DNA from: Cyrtodaria siliqua
Lineage: Eukaryota; Mollusca; Bivalvia; Adapedonta; Hiatellidae
DNA length: 64,000 bases
Assembly: GCA_037043455.1 (NCBI GenBank)
Contig: JAWPHD010000135.1
Location: 186,001-250,000 of the forward strand
Direction of reading: 5' to 3'
A model generated the notes under the pieces. That model was given only the letters and a program-made list of their open reading frames with translations. It ran no database searches and had not been told where the DNA came from. Position 1 is the first letter of the stretch. Every line of letters starts with the position of its first letter. The translations under genes and the position numbers were made by a program. This document shows positions 31,700-43,199 of this stretch, one piece after another.

Positions 31700-32820
31700 A
31701 TTTTCTATTTTCTTGTGAGCATATTAAAAACATGCACTGTAGATTGAGATTGTTACCACGTTCCCTCGCATAATACGAGAAACCCATCTGGTCTTCCGAT
31801 AGTAAATCTAACACTTTTAATCACCCAATATCTGAAATGAAAATGTATGATTAAATCACGTCAAAGCTTAGAAGGTTATTACTAGCTTGATCACGCTTGC
31901 TCTGGAAAAAAAGACACACACAAAACAATAACGTTTGTTATAATATATATCTTTTGGTTTTGATATTGACGATTTACAATATTTTTAGTACATTAACCCT
32001 TGTAAATGAAGACAAATGGTATCAATATTAATAGTTCGTATTTCTTTAAATCAATATGCTGAAACTAAAACTACAATCGGATTTATTTAATACTTCATTG
32101 GAATGTGTAATTGTCTAAGAACGTATGGCGTTGATATCATGATATCACATGACCGTTGCTGTAATTAATGAAACAGATTCTACGATTGCAATTTTCATCA
32201 CATAAATTATACACTTTTGAAATGTCAATTATTTTCAATGGGAGATGTTGTTAACATTTTTAAAAGCAATAAAACATTGATCAAACTCTGATTATCCTGT
32301 TTAATAGAAGACGGAGAATTTAAATTTGTAAAACTCAATAAAACACTCTCATCGTGAAGTAAAACCGGAAATAATTAAGAGATTTCTTTGAAACAAAATG
32401 TTATTTCATTTTAAAGGCAGACACGACGCTGTTGATGTATTTTTTAAAATTATTCTCGTGGGTAAAAATGAAATTATCTGCACAAACGCATTTAGTTATG
32501 TTTTCCTTACCGTCATCCACGTACTATTCAATACATTAAAACAGATAGGAGATGTTCTAAAACTGTCGAAGATGCTACGCCAGTTTTGAGAAACAAGAAA
32601 GAAAATTAGCTTAAATTGATACTAATATTTATTTCTTCGAGTAAAGTTCCCACATTTGTTATACGTTATTATAGATAACTGGCTGTACAATTCATAGGCC
32701 ATATTGTAAATGAGAATAAAATACGCATTGTTTTAACACTATAGGCTTCAGATCGAGATTTTAACCTAGAGGAAAAGAAACTTTTTTTGTTATTTAGATT
32801 CTTTTATTGCTAGACTATAT
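31700..32820. other. Unassigned AT-rich DNA
   Basis: About 1.1 kb without recognised gene, tRNA or repeat. The 63-codon frame at 32398-32589 has no recognisable motif and I do not call it. Confidence 0.45.
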
Positions 32821-32829
32821 ATATATCGT

Positions 32830-35275
32830 TTCACTAGTAGTATGGGAATGAGATATAGGGTCCTATAGAAACCACAGCGTCCAAACGCAATGGCATCTTA
32901 GGTCCGCATTGAACTACAAACAAGGAGCAATATTTAATAAATTATACAACGAAAAATACAAAATGCAACAGAAAGAGTGGTGAAGACAGGGTTACCGACG
33001 GTTAGTAGGCAAAACGGCCCAGAGGTTAGCTTGAATCGATTTTATGTGTACACAATCCTCGCTATTATCCTGTCTTTAAAACCCAAAAGGACAAGACAGT
33101 ATAAAGAAAGCTACATCCCATCAAAAGGAATTATCTAACCATAAAGTCAACATCCAGATAAACTAACAAAAGAAACACTAAGATGTTGATGTAAAGCTAT
33201 ATAAAATACAAAATAAGAAACATCTCCGGATGTATACATAATTGTACTGAACAACCACAGCAGTTGCAGCCAAAGAGAAAACATAACTAAGGTCAGACCA
33301 GAAAACCCGAGGGATAAAAGCTCATGCACCTACCTCCCATTGTCTGGGTTTAAGTAGGTGCAATCATAGAGTCCCAAGAGTTTGTCTAGTCATCGCATAA
33401 GGGAAAAGTGAAGCATAGTGACTGACTGTAGAGGGGTCAATCAATAAACACGCAATGCGTTGTAATACTAAAGGGTCGTATCCTGTTCTGAAGAACTTCC
33501 TGATTAATTTTGTAAAGTGGCCAGGAAACCCGCCAGATCCCTTTAACTTTCGAAGTTTATAAACCACATCTCCATAAAATAAGGGTTGTGATATATCTAG
33601 TCGCGGAAGTGTATGAAGGTTGGTGTTGTACTTCTCCAGCAGGTTTTCGTTGCGGCGGTAGAATTTAAAGGAAGGTCTACGTAGTTTGTGATAAGGAAAA
33701 TCCTGCTGAAGAAATTAACTTGTAATAACTTGATTTCGTTCATTGAAGTCTATAACATCATTACAAGCTCTATCAAAACGAAAGAGCTGGGAGATATAGA
33801 CCCCATATGATGTAGCAAGAGGTGCATCCCCATCCAGGTGCGGACAGTTAACGATGTTAAAGTTGAAGTCATCTCTCTTATCATATATTTTAATATGTAC
33901 GAAATAATTAGAAATTGAGAGATGAAGATCGAGAAATGCTGATTCAGTATCCAAACGGTTGGCTTTATTCAACGTGAGCTCTGGTGGATAAATGTTAGTA
34001 ACCATATGAGCAAAGAACGGATCATGAATATTGAGTATGCCATCTAAATACTCAGATGTATTATTAAACGCATCAATAACTTCACTGTGGCTAGCAGGTG
34101 ACAAACCCAAGATAAAATCTCTTTCATAGCAGTACAAAAACAAATCTGCGATAAGTGGCGCACAGTTTGTACCCATAGGAATACCAACAACTTGGCGGTA
34201 AACAGTTTTACAGTATCTCATAAAGATGTTTTTGAGAAGGAAAGATAGCGCTCTACAAACATCAGAACAAGTCCACAAATTATAATTATCAAAATAGGGG
34301 CGTTTGTAAAGAAACCTCTGACATGATTACAAGCTAGAAAACTTGTACCTTCTCTAGCAAATGTCTTCTGAATAAGCTGAAGCAATTTATCTTTGATAAG
34401 ATTATGTGATAGTGTAGTATATAATGTGGAAAAGTCGTACGTGCTTAGAGAAGAGGCATGATACTGCTTATACTGTAGTTTATCAAGGACTTCTCCAGAG
34501 TATTTGATTTATTGATTCCTGAGTTTTCAAAAGCCTTTCCGTTATGCTTAACAATATGTTCTTTAATCGCGGGAAGTCAGGAAGTCAATACTTTTGATAT
34601 ATTGTTCGGAGGAACATGAACTTGATTTGCAATAAATCGTGCATGAAACTTTGTGGTGATTACATTGAAGGTTTGCTTACTATTTACAGAAACCTTCATA
34701 TCCTTCATAAAGGTCACATGCTGGGAAACAATGTCATTCTTCAGCAAATGTATGGTAAGGCAAGCAGAAGCGGTCGCTAGCTCTGCATTTAAAGTATTAG
34801 AATAATGTAATCGTCAGGCAATACTTATATTGTTGGAATCTTTGTCTGCAGGAACTAGAACAAATTTAGTATGTAGATTCAGAATACCCTTCTTAAGGTG
34901 TCGTAAATTGTAAGTAGACGGCCGTGGAAGCAGGGATGGATTTGATTCGTAAAATAAGATGCGTAAATCAATAATTTCAGAAATAGATTTCATCCAAGCA
35001 GGAAGTGCGTGTTTATCTGCGATTTTGTCCTTAGACTACTTAGTACAGAAATCCGTTAAAGAACCCTTAATTTCATTCCGACATGCATTAAAATTTATAT
35101 CTGATGGAAGACGATATTTATGACCTTTGGCAATTAATTGCTCTATATCTGATGAAAGACGATATTTAGGACATTTGGCAATTAATTGCCGGATCCTATT
35201 ATCCTCAGTAACATCACGATTGCCAGTGAGAATGTGATCGGCAGGTTCATAACACAATTTATAAATTTGTCAGTC
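32830..35275 (-). mobile_element. Penelope-like element, subfamily B, longest copy
   Basis: In element order: N-terminal ORF region (35275), RT, C-terminal block and a 3' UTR ending near 32830 (gagatatagggtcctata, the inverse of the end at 15.69 kb). At about 2.45 kb it is the most complete PLE here, but no GIY-YIG endonuclease could be read. It may therefore be an endonuclease-lacking type, or that part is lost. Confidence 0.85.
33364..35275 (-). pseudogene. Penelope-like reverse transcriptase, nearly full ORF, broken
   Basis: Reading from 35275 down: KLCYEPADHILTGNRDVT, DINFNACRNEIKGSLTDFCT, ADKHALPAWMKS, FVLVPADKDSNN (34860, typical of PLE RTs), TKFHARFIANQ (34640), LSTYDFSTLYTTLSHNLIKD (34440-34390), AREGTSFLACN, then YRQVVGIPMGTNCAPLIADL (34195-34130). 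The catalytic box at 34039-34050 reads YLDG instead of YLDD, losing the second Asp. KIYDKRDDFNFNIVNCPHLD, QLFRFDRACNDVIDFN and VYKLRKLKG (33565) follow, ending LVLQRIACLLIDPSTVSHY (33470-33400). Stops and frame changes lie near 34310, 34500 and 33710. A 48 bp in-frame direct duplication occurs at 35093-35190. It cannot be active. Confidence 0.88.
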
Positions 35276-35279
35276 AGTA

Positions 35280-35380
35280 GGATAGATGTCTCGCAACAAC
35301 TCTCATGCCTCCTAGCACCGGTTTAAGCGGTATTCTACTTCAAATCCACCCGAAGTTAAAGCAACATTACCGGTTGTCTA
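35280..35380. repeat. Short repeat shared with 39.36 kb
   Basis: The block ctagcaccggtttaagcggt and tctacttcaaa-ccacc recurs at 39375-39415. It lies just upstream of the PLE ORF in element orientation, so it may be PLE 5' leader. Confidence 0.7.
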
Positions 35381-35384
35381 TTAA

Positions 35385-35630
35385 TTAGTAAGGGAAAAAA
35401 CTTATAAAAACAACAGCAAATAAAAAACAAGCAGGGTTGAATTTTAACGAAATGTTTTCTGTCAATATAACCAATACAATTAGAACATACGATAAACAGC
35501 AAAACATTAGGGGCAAATGAATTGCGATAGGCAATGGAAACCATTAGGACATATCTATCAAATAGAATGTTTAAATGGAAAATGGAAAACACAGAGCAAG
35601 AAAACAATATTTTTACTTTCTTTTATTCAA
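35385..35630. other. Unassigned DNA
   Basis: No feature recognised. Confidence 0.4.
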
Positions 35631-35636
35631 CAAAAG

Positions 35637-35671
35637 AGTAACAATTTGAAGTTTATATAATTATACACATG

Positions 35672-35703
<32 letters not shown>

Positions 35704-35719
35704 ACTTCAAATTGTTACT
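35637..35719. repeat. 83 bp hairpin with (TA)n core
   Basis: AGTAACAATTTGAAGTT and its inverted copy AACTTCAAATTGTTACT form the ends. The centre holds about 13 TA units (35672-35698). Likely a small MITE whose core expanded as a microsatellite. Confidence 0.85.
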
Positions 35720-36640
35720 ATTTTGTTGATCGGCCCTGTGGACTTTCTCAAGATAAAATGATTTTAAGAAACACGTCTGTCACGTCCATTTTGCATATAA
35801 GCGACGAAAATATGACACAGCGTCATGGATGCGCTTTCTGTCCGACATAACATCGTATCCCGCAATGGCTCTTTTCGACGTCAGGGCGAAGTTACGTCGT
35901 TTCATGAACTCTCCACAATTCACAAGAGTTAAAAAATAAGCTACTGTAGGACTACAACTTTACATTATACCCAAAAGGTACTTTAGTACCAAACCTTCTT
36001 ATCCAAAGATGTACCATTTATTGTCTATGCCTCCGACTTCCATGACATACTCTTTGCAATAATGTTACACACAAATCATTTTCACTGTAATCTTCAAAAT
36101 GTCTATCGTTTATCTGCCTGCAATCTTTAACAACAAAAGACACAAACAGTCCAAATGATTCTAGAAAAGTTAAAATGTCAGATTTGACGCTTTTCATAAT
36201 AGTTTTCCATTCAGGTGAATGCGTCAATGAATAATTATTACTATTTATACATTTGGATTATTATTATGCATAAAGACATGCATTAACAATAAAGGTCCCA
36301 AACACAAAACTCAATTAGATGTCTATTGTAACGCTTTTTAATAGAAATGTATGTCTATTTATGTCTATTTAAACGATTATTAACTCCATTTATAATTACC
36401 CCTCGCAGATAAATCACAATGAAGATTTTTGCATTTGAAATATAAAGCTATTATAGGCATTTGCACGAACCATTTGTATGTTAATACTTAAAATACAATC
36501 GACCAAGACAAATCCTTCGAAAACTGTATTAACTACTAACCACGCCAATTATGTGTTAGTAGTTACACATTGTACCTGAACTTGATACATATCTTAACAA
36601 CGGAAATGATGTTCTTAGCATTTGATTTATAGTAGATGTA
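35720..36640. other. Unassigned DNA
   Basis: No gene seen. A 69-codon minus frame (36018-36227) has even composition but no recognised domain or splice context. Confidence 0.4.
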
Positions 36641-36689
36641 TAACCTTGGACTTGGGCTGTTTGAAAGAATCAACCTTATTTTGTGCACG

Positions 36690-37600
36690 CATAGTGCAGA
36701 TTGAATGACCGTTACCAGTTGGAGTCACTACGGTCAAGGTCAATGCCACTGTTACTAATATAGAGAAATGGTTTCTGTTCAATACCTTTAGGTAGGAATA
36801 ACGTATTGACCTGATACATAGTGTGTAGGTAGCTTATATGAAAAGCAAGTTTGCGATTGCATTTGGGGCCGTTGGGGTTAAGGTCAAGGTCACTGTTACT
36901 AAAATAGAGAAATGGTTTCCGTTCAATACCTTTAGGTAGAAATAACGTATTGACCTGAAACATAGTGTGTAGGTAGCTTATATGAAAAGCAAGTTTGCGA
37001 TTGCATTTGGGGTCATTGTGGTTAACGGCAAGGTCTCTGTTACTAAAATAGGAAAAGGTTTCTGATCAATAACTTTAGTTAGGAATGAGATATTGGAATG
37101 AAACTTTATAGGTAGGTAGCTTATATGAAAGGTAAAGTTGGGATTGGACTTGGGGTCACTGGGGCTAAGGTGAAGGTCACAGTTACTAAAAATAGATCAA
37201 TGGTTTCTGCTCACTAGCATTAGCTATGAATGAGATATTGGCCTGAAACTTGGTATGTAGGTAGCTTATATGGAATGCAAGTTTGGGATTGCATTTGAGG
37301 CCACAGGGTTTAAAGTGAACGTCACTGTTACTAAAAATAGAAAAAAAAACAGTTTCCCTCATTAACTTTTTTTAGGAATGACGTATTGGAATTAAACTTT
37401 ATGGATAGGTAGCTTATATAAATGAAGCTTGGGATTGCATTTGGAGTCACTGGGATCAAGGTAAAGTTCACTTTACTAAAAATAGAACAATGATTTCCAC
37501 TCAATATCCTTACTTACGAATGAGATATTGGCCTTAAACTTGGTGTGTAGGTGGCTTATATGAAAAGCTTATATTTATGGTCATGGACAAGGTCACTATT
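36690..37600. repeat. ~143 bp tandem repeat, about six copies
   Basis: The block gtaggtagcttatatgaaaa is followed by gcaagtttg-gattgcattt, then a gtcaaggtcactgttacta block. It starts near 36841, 36985, 37128, 37273 and 37418, a period of 143-148 bp, with partial copies at both ends. The copies diverge, and the best-matched pair is central (36760-37020). It leads into a different ~152 bp series. Confidence 0.88.
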
Positions 37601-38360
37601 ACTGAAAAAATGCCCGGTAAGGTTCGTGTATTGCTTTGCAAAACTTGAGCACCCTGTTAAGGTTATGCTACATGCAACATATCAGCAATTTAGCTCTTGT
37701 TGTTTCAGCGAAACTTTTTTAAAGCTTTCCTTTATAACTCAATGTAATAGTATGACCCCTAGGGCGGGGCCAAACTTCATTCCATGATCACGATTTAAAT
37801 AATTGGGTAGAGGATACTAGTCTTATACTACGTGCAAATACTATACATCTAGCTCTAGAAGTTACTAGACTTTTCTATATACATCTTGTAAAACTATTAT
37901 TCCGGGACCGTGCCAAATTTGACCCCAGTGCCAACATTTGAACGTAATCGGTAGAGAGCCATAATCTTATTATTCTTGCAATATATTACACCACTATTCG
38001 TTTCAGAGAATAGTTTTTACAGATTTTCCTATATGACTATATATTAATATGTAACCCCTGTCGCGGCAGTAAATATAAACTCATGGTCACTATTTTAATA
38101 CATTTAAGCTTATGCTACCTGCAAAGGATTATACCTCTAACTGTTACATTTTCAGAGAAGACGATTTTATTAAAGATTTTCAACATAACTATGCAAAATA
38201 TTAATACCCGCTGGGCTGGCCAAAATTTGAAGCCAGTGTTTACCATTTTAACGAAACTTGGTAAAGAGCCCTAAGCTTATGATATAGGCAGCCTTTTAGA
38301 CCTCTCGCTTTTGTAGTTTCAGAGAAGAAGTTTTATTGGAAGAAACCTGATTTTTGTTTT
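37600..38360. repeat. ~152 bp tandem units of the dispersed 29/43 kb family
   Basis: Four degenerate units start at about 37735, 37885, 38040 and 38190. Each has a ttcagagaag-ag-ttt block, a tatatgactctatgtaa-like block and a gtaacccctg-g-cgg-gcc block. The same wording occurs at 29100-29550 and 43440-44060. Confidence 0.75.
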
Positions 38361-38364
38361 AAAT

Positions 38365-38870
38365 GTGGAGGTATATCTAATAACAGGAAACAGCTACCGT
38401 GTTGGCACTGCTATCATGATTTGTTTGTTTCTCTATAAGATTCGCAATTACATTGTACAAGTAAAAGTTTGTTTGGCTCATGGCATATTGATAGTGGCAA
38501 CTTATTCATTGAATTGCAGAATTTTTACCAATTGCGTTCGAATGATGTTTAAATCAATATTCCAATCACTAATAGTCAGATTTTGTTTTGTTGGAGTGAT
38601 TTATTATAACAGGAACTTCATGTTTAATTTCAAATTTTCAAATTAAAGAAGACCTAAAAGACCTAAAAGATAACACAATAAGAAATAGTACCATAGAGAA
38701 ATTGAAATGAATAATTGTTGTGACCGCATCTTGTATTTGCACAATTTTCAATATTTCCAGAACATTAAAAGCATGCCATTAACTGTATTAGCACGAACTA
38801 GAATATGCCATATATTATTAGCCATTTTTTTCACTGTTTGTGCACTTTAGTATTCATGTTCTTTGTTTGA
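38365..38870. other. Unassigned AT-rich DNA
   Basis: A 93-codon plus frame (38365-38646) is present. It is rich in hydrophobic and Cys residues with no recognised family and could arise by chance; I see no other sign of a gene. Confidence 0.4.
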
Positions 38871-38884
38871 TAATATTAATATAT

Positions 38885-39115
38885 CAGTATGATTAAAGTG
38901 TGAGATTTGGTGCACGCTACAACCTGGTGTAAACACACAACGGTCATATCACCAAAGACCGGTTCAAAGCGGTACGGTACCCTGTTGTCAACCTTTTATT
39001 GTTGGTGTGTCGCAATTGCATCTATTTGTACGAGTATTTGTTGTCTGGTTTAAATGCCTGAATTTAGATGACTGAGTTCAAACGTTGTAGATAAAACTTA
39101 TGTTTGACATTCATA
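38885..39115 (+). mobile_element. Penelope-like 3' UTR fragment
   Basis: The stretch follows the UTR order gtgagatttggtgcac, cctggtgtaaac, ccggttcaaagcggta, ctgttgtcaacc, and ends in gttgtctggtttaaatgc. No ORF is attached. Confidence 0.7.
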
Positions 39116-39164
39116 GTTCATCTGTATAAATAATATATGAACACGTGTCTGTTTCTCTGATTTT

Positions 39165-40215
39165 TTCCTGGCTTCATGAATACACATGCGCAGTTTTCTG
39201 AGGAGTTCAAGATTTTATTGTGATCAGTTTTATTTTGGATATAAGTATCTCACTAATAAATACTGATAAAGGTGAACCTTTGGGAGCAACAAACACAATT
39301 AAGAGAATAAAGCAGCAGACTCGGTTGTATTGAGTCTGTTCATGAGAAGTAATGAAAGAAGCAACACCTCTCACGCCCCCTAGCACCGGCTTAAGTGGCA
39401 TTCTACTTCAAAGCCACCTATATTGGGCTCGTTGGTCCCAAAGGACCAGTAAAAATAACATTACTGATTCTTAGCACGGGGAGACTTTTTACAGCCGCCA
39501 CACTGCATTATTACGCTTATAAATTGAATGTAGTTGAGACATAACTCCCTTAGCTCGCATTTTATTAAGGTTTTGGGGAAGTTGTTTTAAAGTTTGCAGG
39601 AATAATTCATTAAAGTGTTTCTTCCATTATGTCACAGCATCCTAATGTGTCGATTTTAGTTATATTGAGTCAATGTTCGCTGACAGCTGATTGGAATGTA
39701 GACATTTGACATTTGACGGAAGTCGACGGAAATTTACGATTTTTGTTCCGACAGTCTGAAAGTCTTTGAGTCTCATATTGTCGAATTGCGCCTGTATTGC
39801 GAAGTGAAAAGCGATGCATTTGTTATTAATGCGTTTCATGCGTATCATGATTTAAACGTTAAGATTTTCTATAAATTAAGATTGGTGAAAACAAAGTGAA
39901 GATCACTGTAATGATGTTTTCTTTTAATGTGTGAACATTATGGATTTGTTCTAGCTTTCCAGACTATAACAATGGTGCCATTCGTTATACATTTGACACT
40001 ACCTGCTAATTATATTGGACCTTTGCAGTAGTGATTCACCAATTAGATGCATTCTTTCCAAGTCAAAGCAGAACTAATATCGGATCAGTAATCGATCAAT
40101 AATTGAAGATTGTATTGTCATTTTTACTAAAGCAGACTAGTTGATTACTCTTTTTTTAACTTGCACTTTATATATAACCATCAGAGTCTACTCTGACATA
40201 CCCACGCCTGCTTAT
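39165..40215. repeat. Paralogous segment with unoccupied Harbinger target
   Basis: The left part matches 22000-22137 and the right part 27345-28060. At 39550-39552 the TTA between gacataactccc and gctcgcattttatt is the single-copy target corresponding to the Harbinger insertion. Parts of 39250-39480 also match 49380-49560 (aacaaacacaattaagagaa, tagccgccacac), so this is a dispersed family. Confidence 0.85.
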
Positions 40216-40335
40216 CTTGATAATGGAGACCGTAGTTCTTCTTGTTTGTCTGTTTGCGTGTTTCTGTGTTTCGTGGTTGACTGTCCTCCTTGAATGCTAC
40301 TTTCCCTGTCCGATCTTTGTATATTTCTCTATCAT
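40215..40335 (+). mobile_element. Penelope-like 3' UTR end
   Basis: It reads cttgtttgtctgtttgcgtg, then gactgtcctccttgaatgct, and ends at the CCCTGTCCGATCTTTGTATA block, the common 3' end of subfamily A. Confidence 0.75.
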
Positions 40336-40429
40336 TTGCGAACGCCAGAACACGCGGACATTTGATCTATAGTATATTTACCCTTCTCTCACAGTACACA
40401 TTTGGTTTTTTAGTACTCTTAATTGCTCT

Positions 40430-41440
40430 GAAGGTGATTATGCCAATATGGAATACAAACAAGTGGGCCAATATGGCCCTTAATCGCTCACCTGGTGTTT
40501 TTTTGCAAAAATGAAAAAAATTGTCAAACAAGCTTATAATTTTATAACACAAGTTTTAACTTTCCAAAAAGCTCCTAGAGCTTTGTTCTTTAAATTTTAA
40601 GATATAAAAAGCCAATAGTTGAAGACTTTTGTGGGATGTTTTGCATGTTATAATAGCTGCTATTTACAAAATATTTTATGCTTAATATGTATGATGAAGC
40701 CAATGCATGAAGTCCTTTTTAGGGAAGTGTACAAGTTTTGATGCCAGCATGTTTGACATTCACTCAAAATTGTGTTCCCCTCCCGCAGAATGATGCACTT
40801 GTCACGTGATCCAATTTCCTGCCACATTGTTCATGACATAACAATTGCAATATCGAAGTCTCAATTTAAGATATAATTATCAGTACATATTCAGAACACA
40901 ATTAAATACTGGATGCAAAAAGTAAAACATTGCATGCCTTATTAGATTTTGCATTTAGTGCACAATTATCTATGCAATTGTTCGCGAATTTCCGGAAAAT
41001 CCGGAAACCCTCGAGCAACAAAGCAGCAGTTAAAACATCTTTGCCGAAATGTTCTCTAACAAGATGTTGTTTCTGGTTATTATTATAATAGTAGCATATT
41101 AACTTAACACAAAATGTCTGACTATTTCCCTGACATTGTCTATAAATAAAAACTACACTTTGGTGCATAGTAATACATCAGAGCCTACTAACATCAGTAA
41201 AATATATCAATAGGGAAGACCTACTTTCATAATGAGTTGACCCATAATGTATCCGTGCATATCCAAATTGCTTGTAAATATTTAGCATTGTCAAAGAAAG
41301 AAAAGTTCAAGTAAAGAAACCCAATATGCCGGTGTACGTGGTATTAAACAAAGACACCACCGCAGTTCATTGTATTACAACAATTATTAGCATTTATGTT
41401 CCATATTACAGAAATAGATCGTCTTACCCGCGCCATATAA
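40430..41440. other. Dispersed-repeat edge, then unassigned DNA
   Basis: At 40462-40500 the gcc-atatggcccttaatcgct and cacctggtg block is the same left edge seen at 28685. Beyond it no gene or repeat is recognised up to the SINE tail. Confidence 0.45.
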
Positions 41441-41449
41441 CCTGTAATG

Positions 41450-41485
41450 TGTTGGTGCGCCTTAAAACCCCAATTCAATTCAATT
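41450..41485 (+). repeat. SINE-like 3' tail (second copy)
   Basis: 36 bp matching 9061-9096 with one difference, ending in ATTCAATTCAATTC. Confidence 0.75.
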
Positions 41486-41584
41486 CCATGACAAAGGTCA
41501 ATTTCCACCCAATCGTAACTACTCGCCGATTTCCGGCAAGCTTCGGAGAAAGTATATCGGCGAGGTGTTACTATTGCCGTTTAC

Positions 41585-41690
41585 CATGATTTTGGAAGAC
41601 TTCGCTTCTTATCATTGGAGCGAACGTTTACAGGGTCACGTAGTGCAATGCTAACTGTCTCAAGAGAACGAAGAATAATATGTATATACA
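41585..41690 (+). repeat. Repeat copy shared with 43.09-43.20 kb
   Basis: The blocks ttttggaagacttcgcttct, tatcattggagc-aacgttta and gggtcacgtagt-caatg-taa recur in order at 43093-43195, where about 12 bp more separates the last two blocks. Confidence 0.85.
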
Positions 41691-42590
41691 GTAAATAACT
41701 CTAGTCAATATCAACAGCAGGGCGTTTGTCCATAGGATTAATATGAAAAAGGCACAGCCTTAATGGGGATTTATTCAGTTTGAGTAACAAACTTAAAATT
41801 TCAAACTGTATAATTGAGGATACTGCACTCAACTTCTTTTTACATGTAAAAAAATATCCAGATTCACGTGCATGTGTTCGGTGCTGACCATTCGTACAAA
41901 CTCTGTCACTTTCACTTAAGTTTAGAATCAATCGAGATGTTGCGAAGGTGCATGAACATAGGTGCAATGGTCAGGTTTTTAACGATATTGCAACATGCAA
42001 AATGAAGTCATTGCATATTAACACCTTTATCATTGATAACAGACAAAGAGAACAGTTGAAGGTTTTATAGTTTTAGTTTTCGTTTTTCGTTTATGTATTT
42101 TATCAGCATATTTCGTGTTTTTATACAAAAGGAGAGTAACTCCGTTGAGATCCCCACAGCCTTTGCATTTTGTATTCTTTCTAAAAATGGTTGTAATGTG
42201 TTTGATAAATCTGAATTAAAACACTGCCTTTTTTCATTGCAAAGTATTAATTTAACCGAAATAATTTGATATTTTTAAAATTGTTTGCCAGTTTTACACA
42301 TGAAGAGCGTTTATCAAAAAAGTGTTTCGGTTGTAAAATATGTATTTCTTATTATAAACTGCGTATTAAATTCTTACTTTGTGGGGAAAAAACGAATCCA
42401 TTTCTAATAAGATATAAATTTACTTGTCAAACTTATTCATGGAAACGCTGGAAACTGGAGCCCGATTAGGATTTTTAGTCATTGGTTTATAGTAATCTAA
42501 ATCAAAGATCCCAGTCCAGATAATTGCTTCAATTAAAATGTATTAGTCCATGAAATACTTTTTAATTAATTATTACAGTGAAGAAGTAAC
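41690..42590. other. Unassigned AT-rich DNA
   Basis: No gene, RNA or repeat recognised. The 88-codon minus frame at 41701-41967 shows no domain. Confidence 0.4.
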
Positions 42591-42597
42591 AAAATAC

Positions 42598-42664
42598 TTG
42601 GGGACTTGAACTCGCCACTTCTGCATAGAAGTCGAGAGCTCTAACTATTAGGCCACGGCCGCAA
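42598..42664 (-). repeat. tRNA-derived SINE head
   Basis: On the minus strand the order is GCGGCCGTGGCCTAATAGTT, AGAGCTCTC, then GAGTTCAAGTCCCC. This gives a Pol III A box (TGGCCTAATAG) and B box (GAGTTCAAGTCC) about 35 bp apart. The acceptor ends do not pair, so it is a SINE head or tRNA pseudogene, not a working tRNA. Confidence 0.65.
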
Positions 42665-42669
42665 ACGTG

Positions 42670-43085
42670 GTAACGTCATAATTAAATAGTATATATGTAA
42701 TGTATTAGCCTGATTCTATGACTCCTGCACGCATTACCTGAACAGTAGCGTCATTAGTGCTTATTAAACTCTAAAGTCAATTGAAATTATCATATTTAGT
42801 CCTATTTATCGATTATTGGTCCCTGGCGAGATAGTTAGTCAGTATTGATTTATCCTCACCGATTGCGGAAAGTAACGAAAAGTTCCCATAGCATTGATCG
42901 TACATAGTCAGCCAATTACTTCATTCTTTGGCGATAGCGAGATGCTGCAAGTGGCAGCGGACAAGGGACATCGCCAAGGAGGCTCGAAGACAAATTACCA
43001 TGTCGATCTCCGGAAGTAGTTACTGGTTTCCCGTTACGTATGCTTTACTCCTGACTATTAGGCCGAAATCGGAAACCAAAGGTTT
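42670..43085. other. Unassigned DNA
   Basis: No clear feature; it probably belongs to the repeat that ends at 43200. Confidence 0.4.
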
Positions 43086-43087
43086 AG

Positions 43088-43195
43088 CATGGTTTTGGAA
43101 GACTTCGCTTCTTATCATTAGAGCTAACGTTTATGGGGTCACGTAGTACAATGTTAACTGTAAATCTTCTTTCTCAAGAGAACGAAGAGTAATTA
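43088..43195 (+). repeat. Repeat copy shared with 41.59-41.69 kb
   Basis: Direct copy of the segment at 41585-41690, beginning gcatggttttggaagacttc. Confidence 0.85.
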
Positions 43196-43199
43196 CATC

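Noticed and set aside
36018..36227. 69-codon minus-strand frame as a possible host exon
   Set aside because: No domain, no convincing splice sites and no neighbouring exon in a consistent phase.
36712..36963. 83-codon minus frame with an internal repeat as a repetitive protein
   Set aside because: The repetition reflects the 143 bp tandem DNA repeat, which spans other frames equally.
38365..38646. 93-codon frame as a possible membrane protein
   Set aside because: Hydrophobic bias is expected in AT-rich DNA, there is no conserved motif, and it starts in a decayed tandem repeat.
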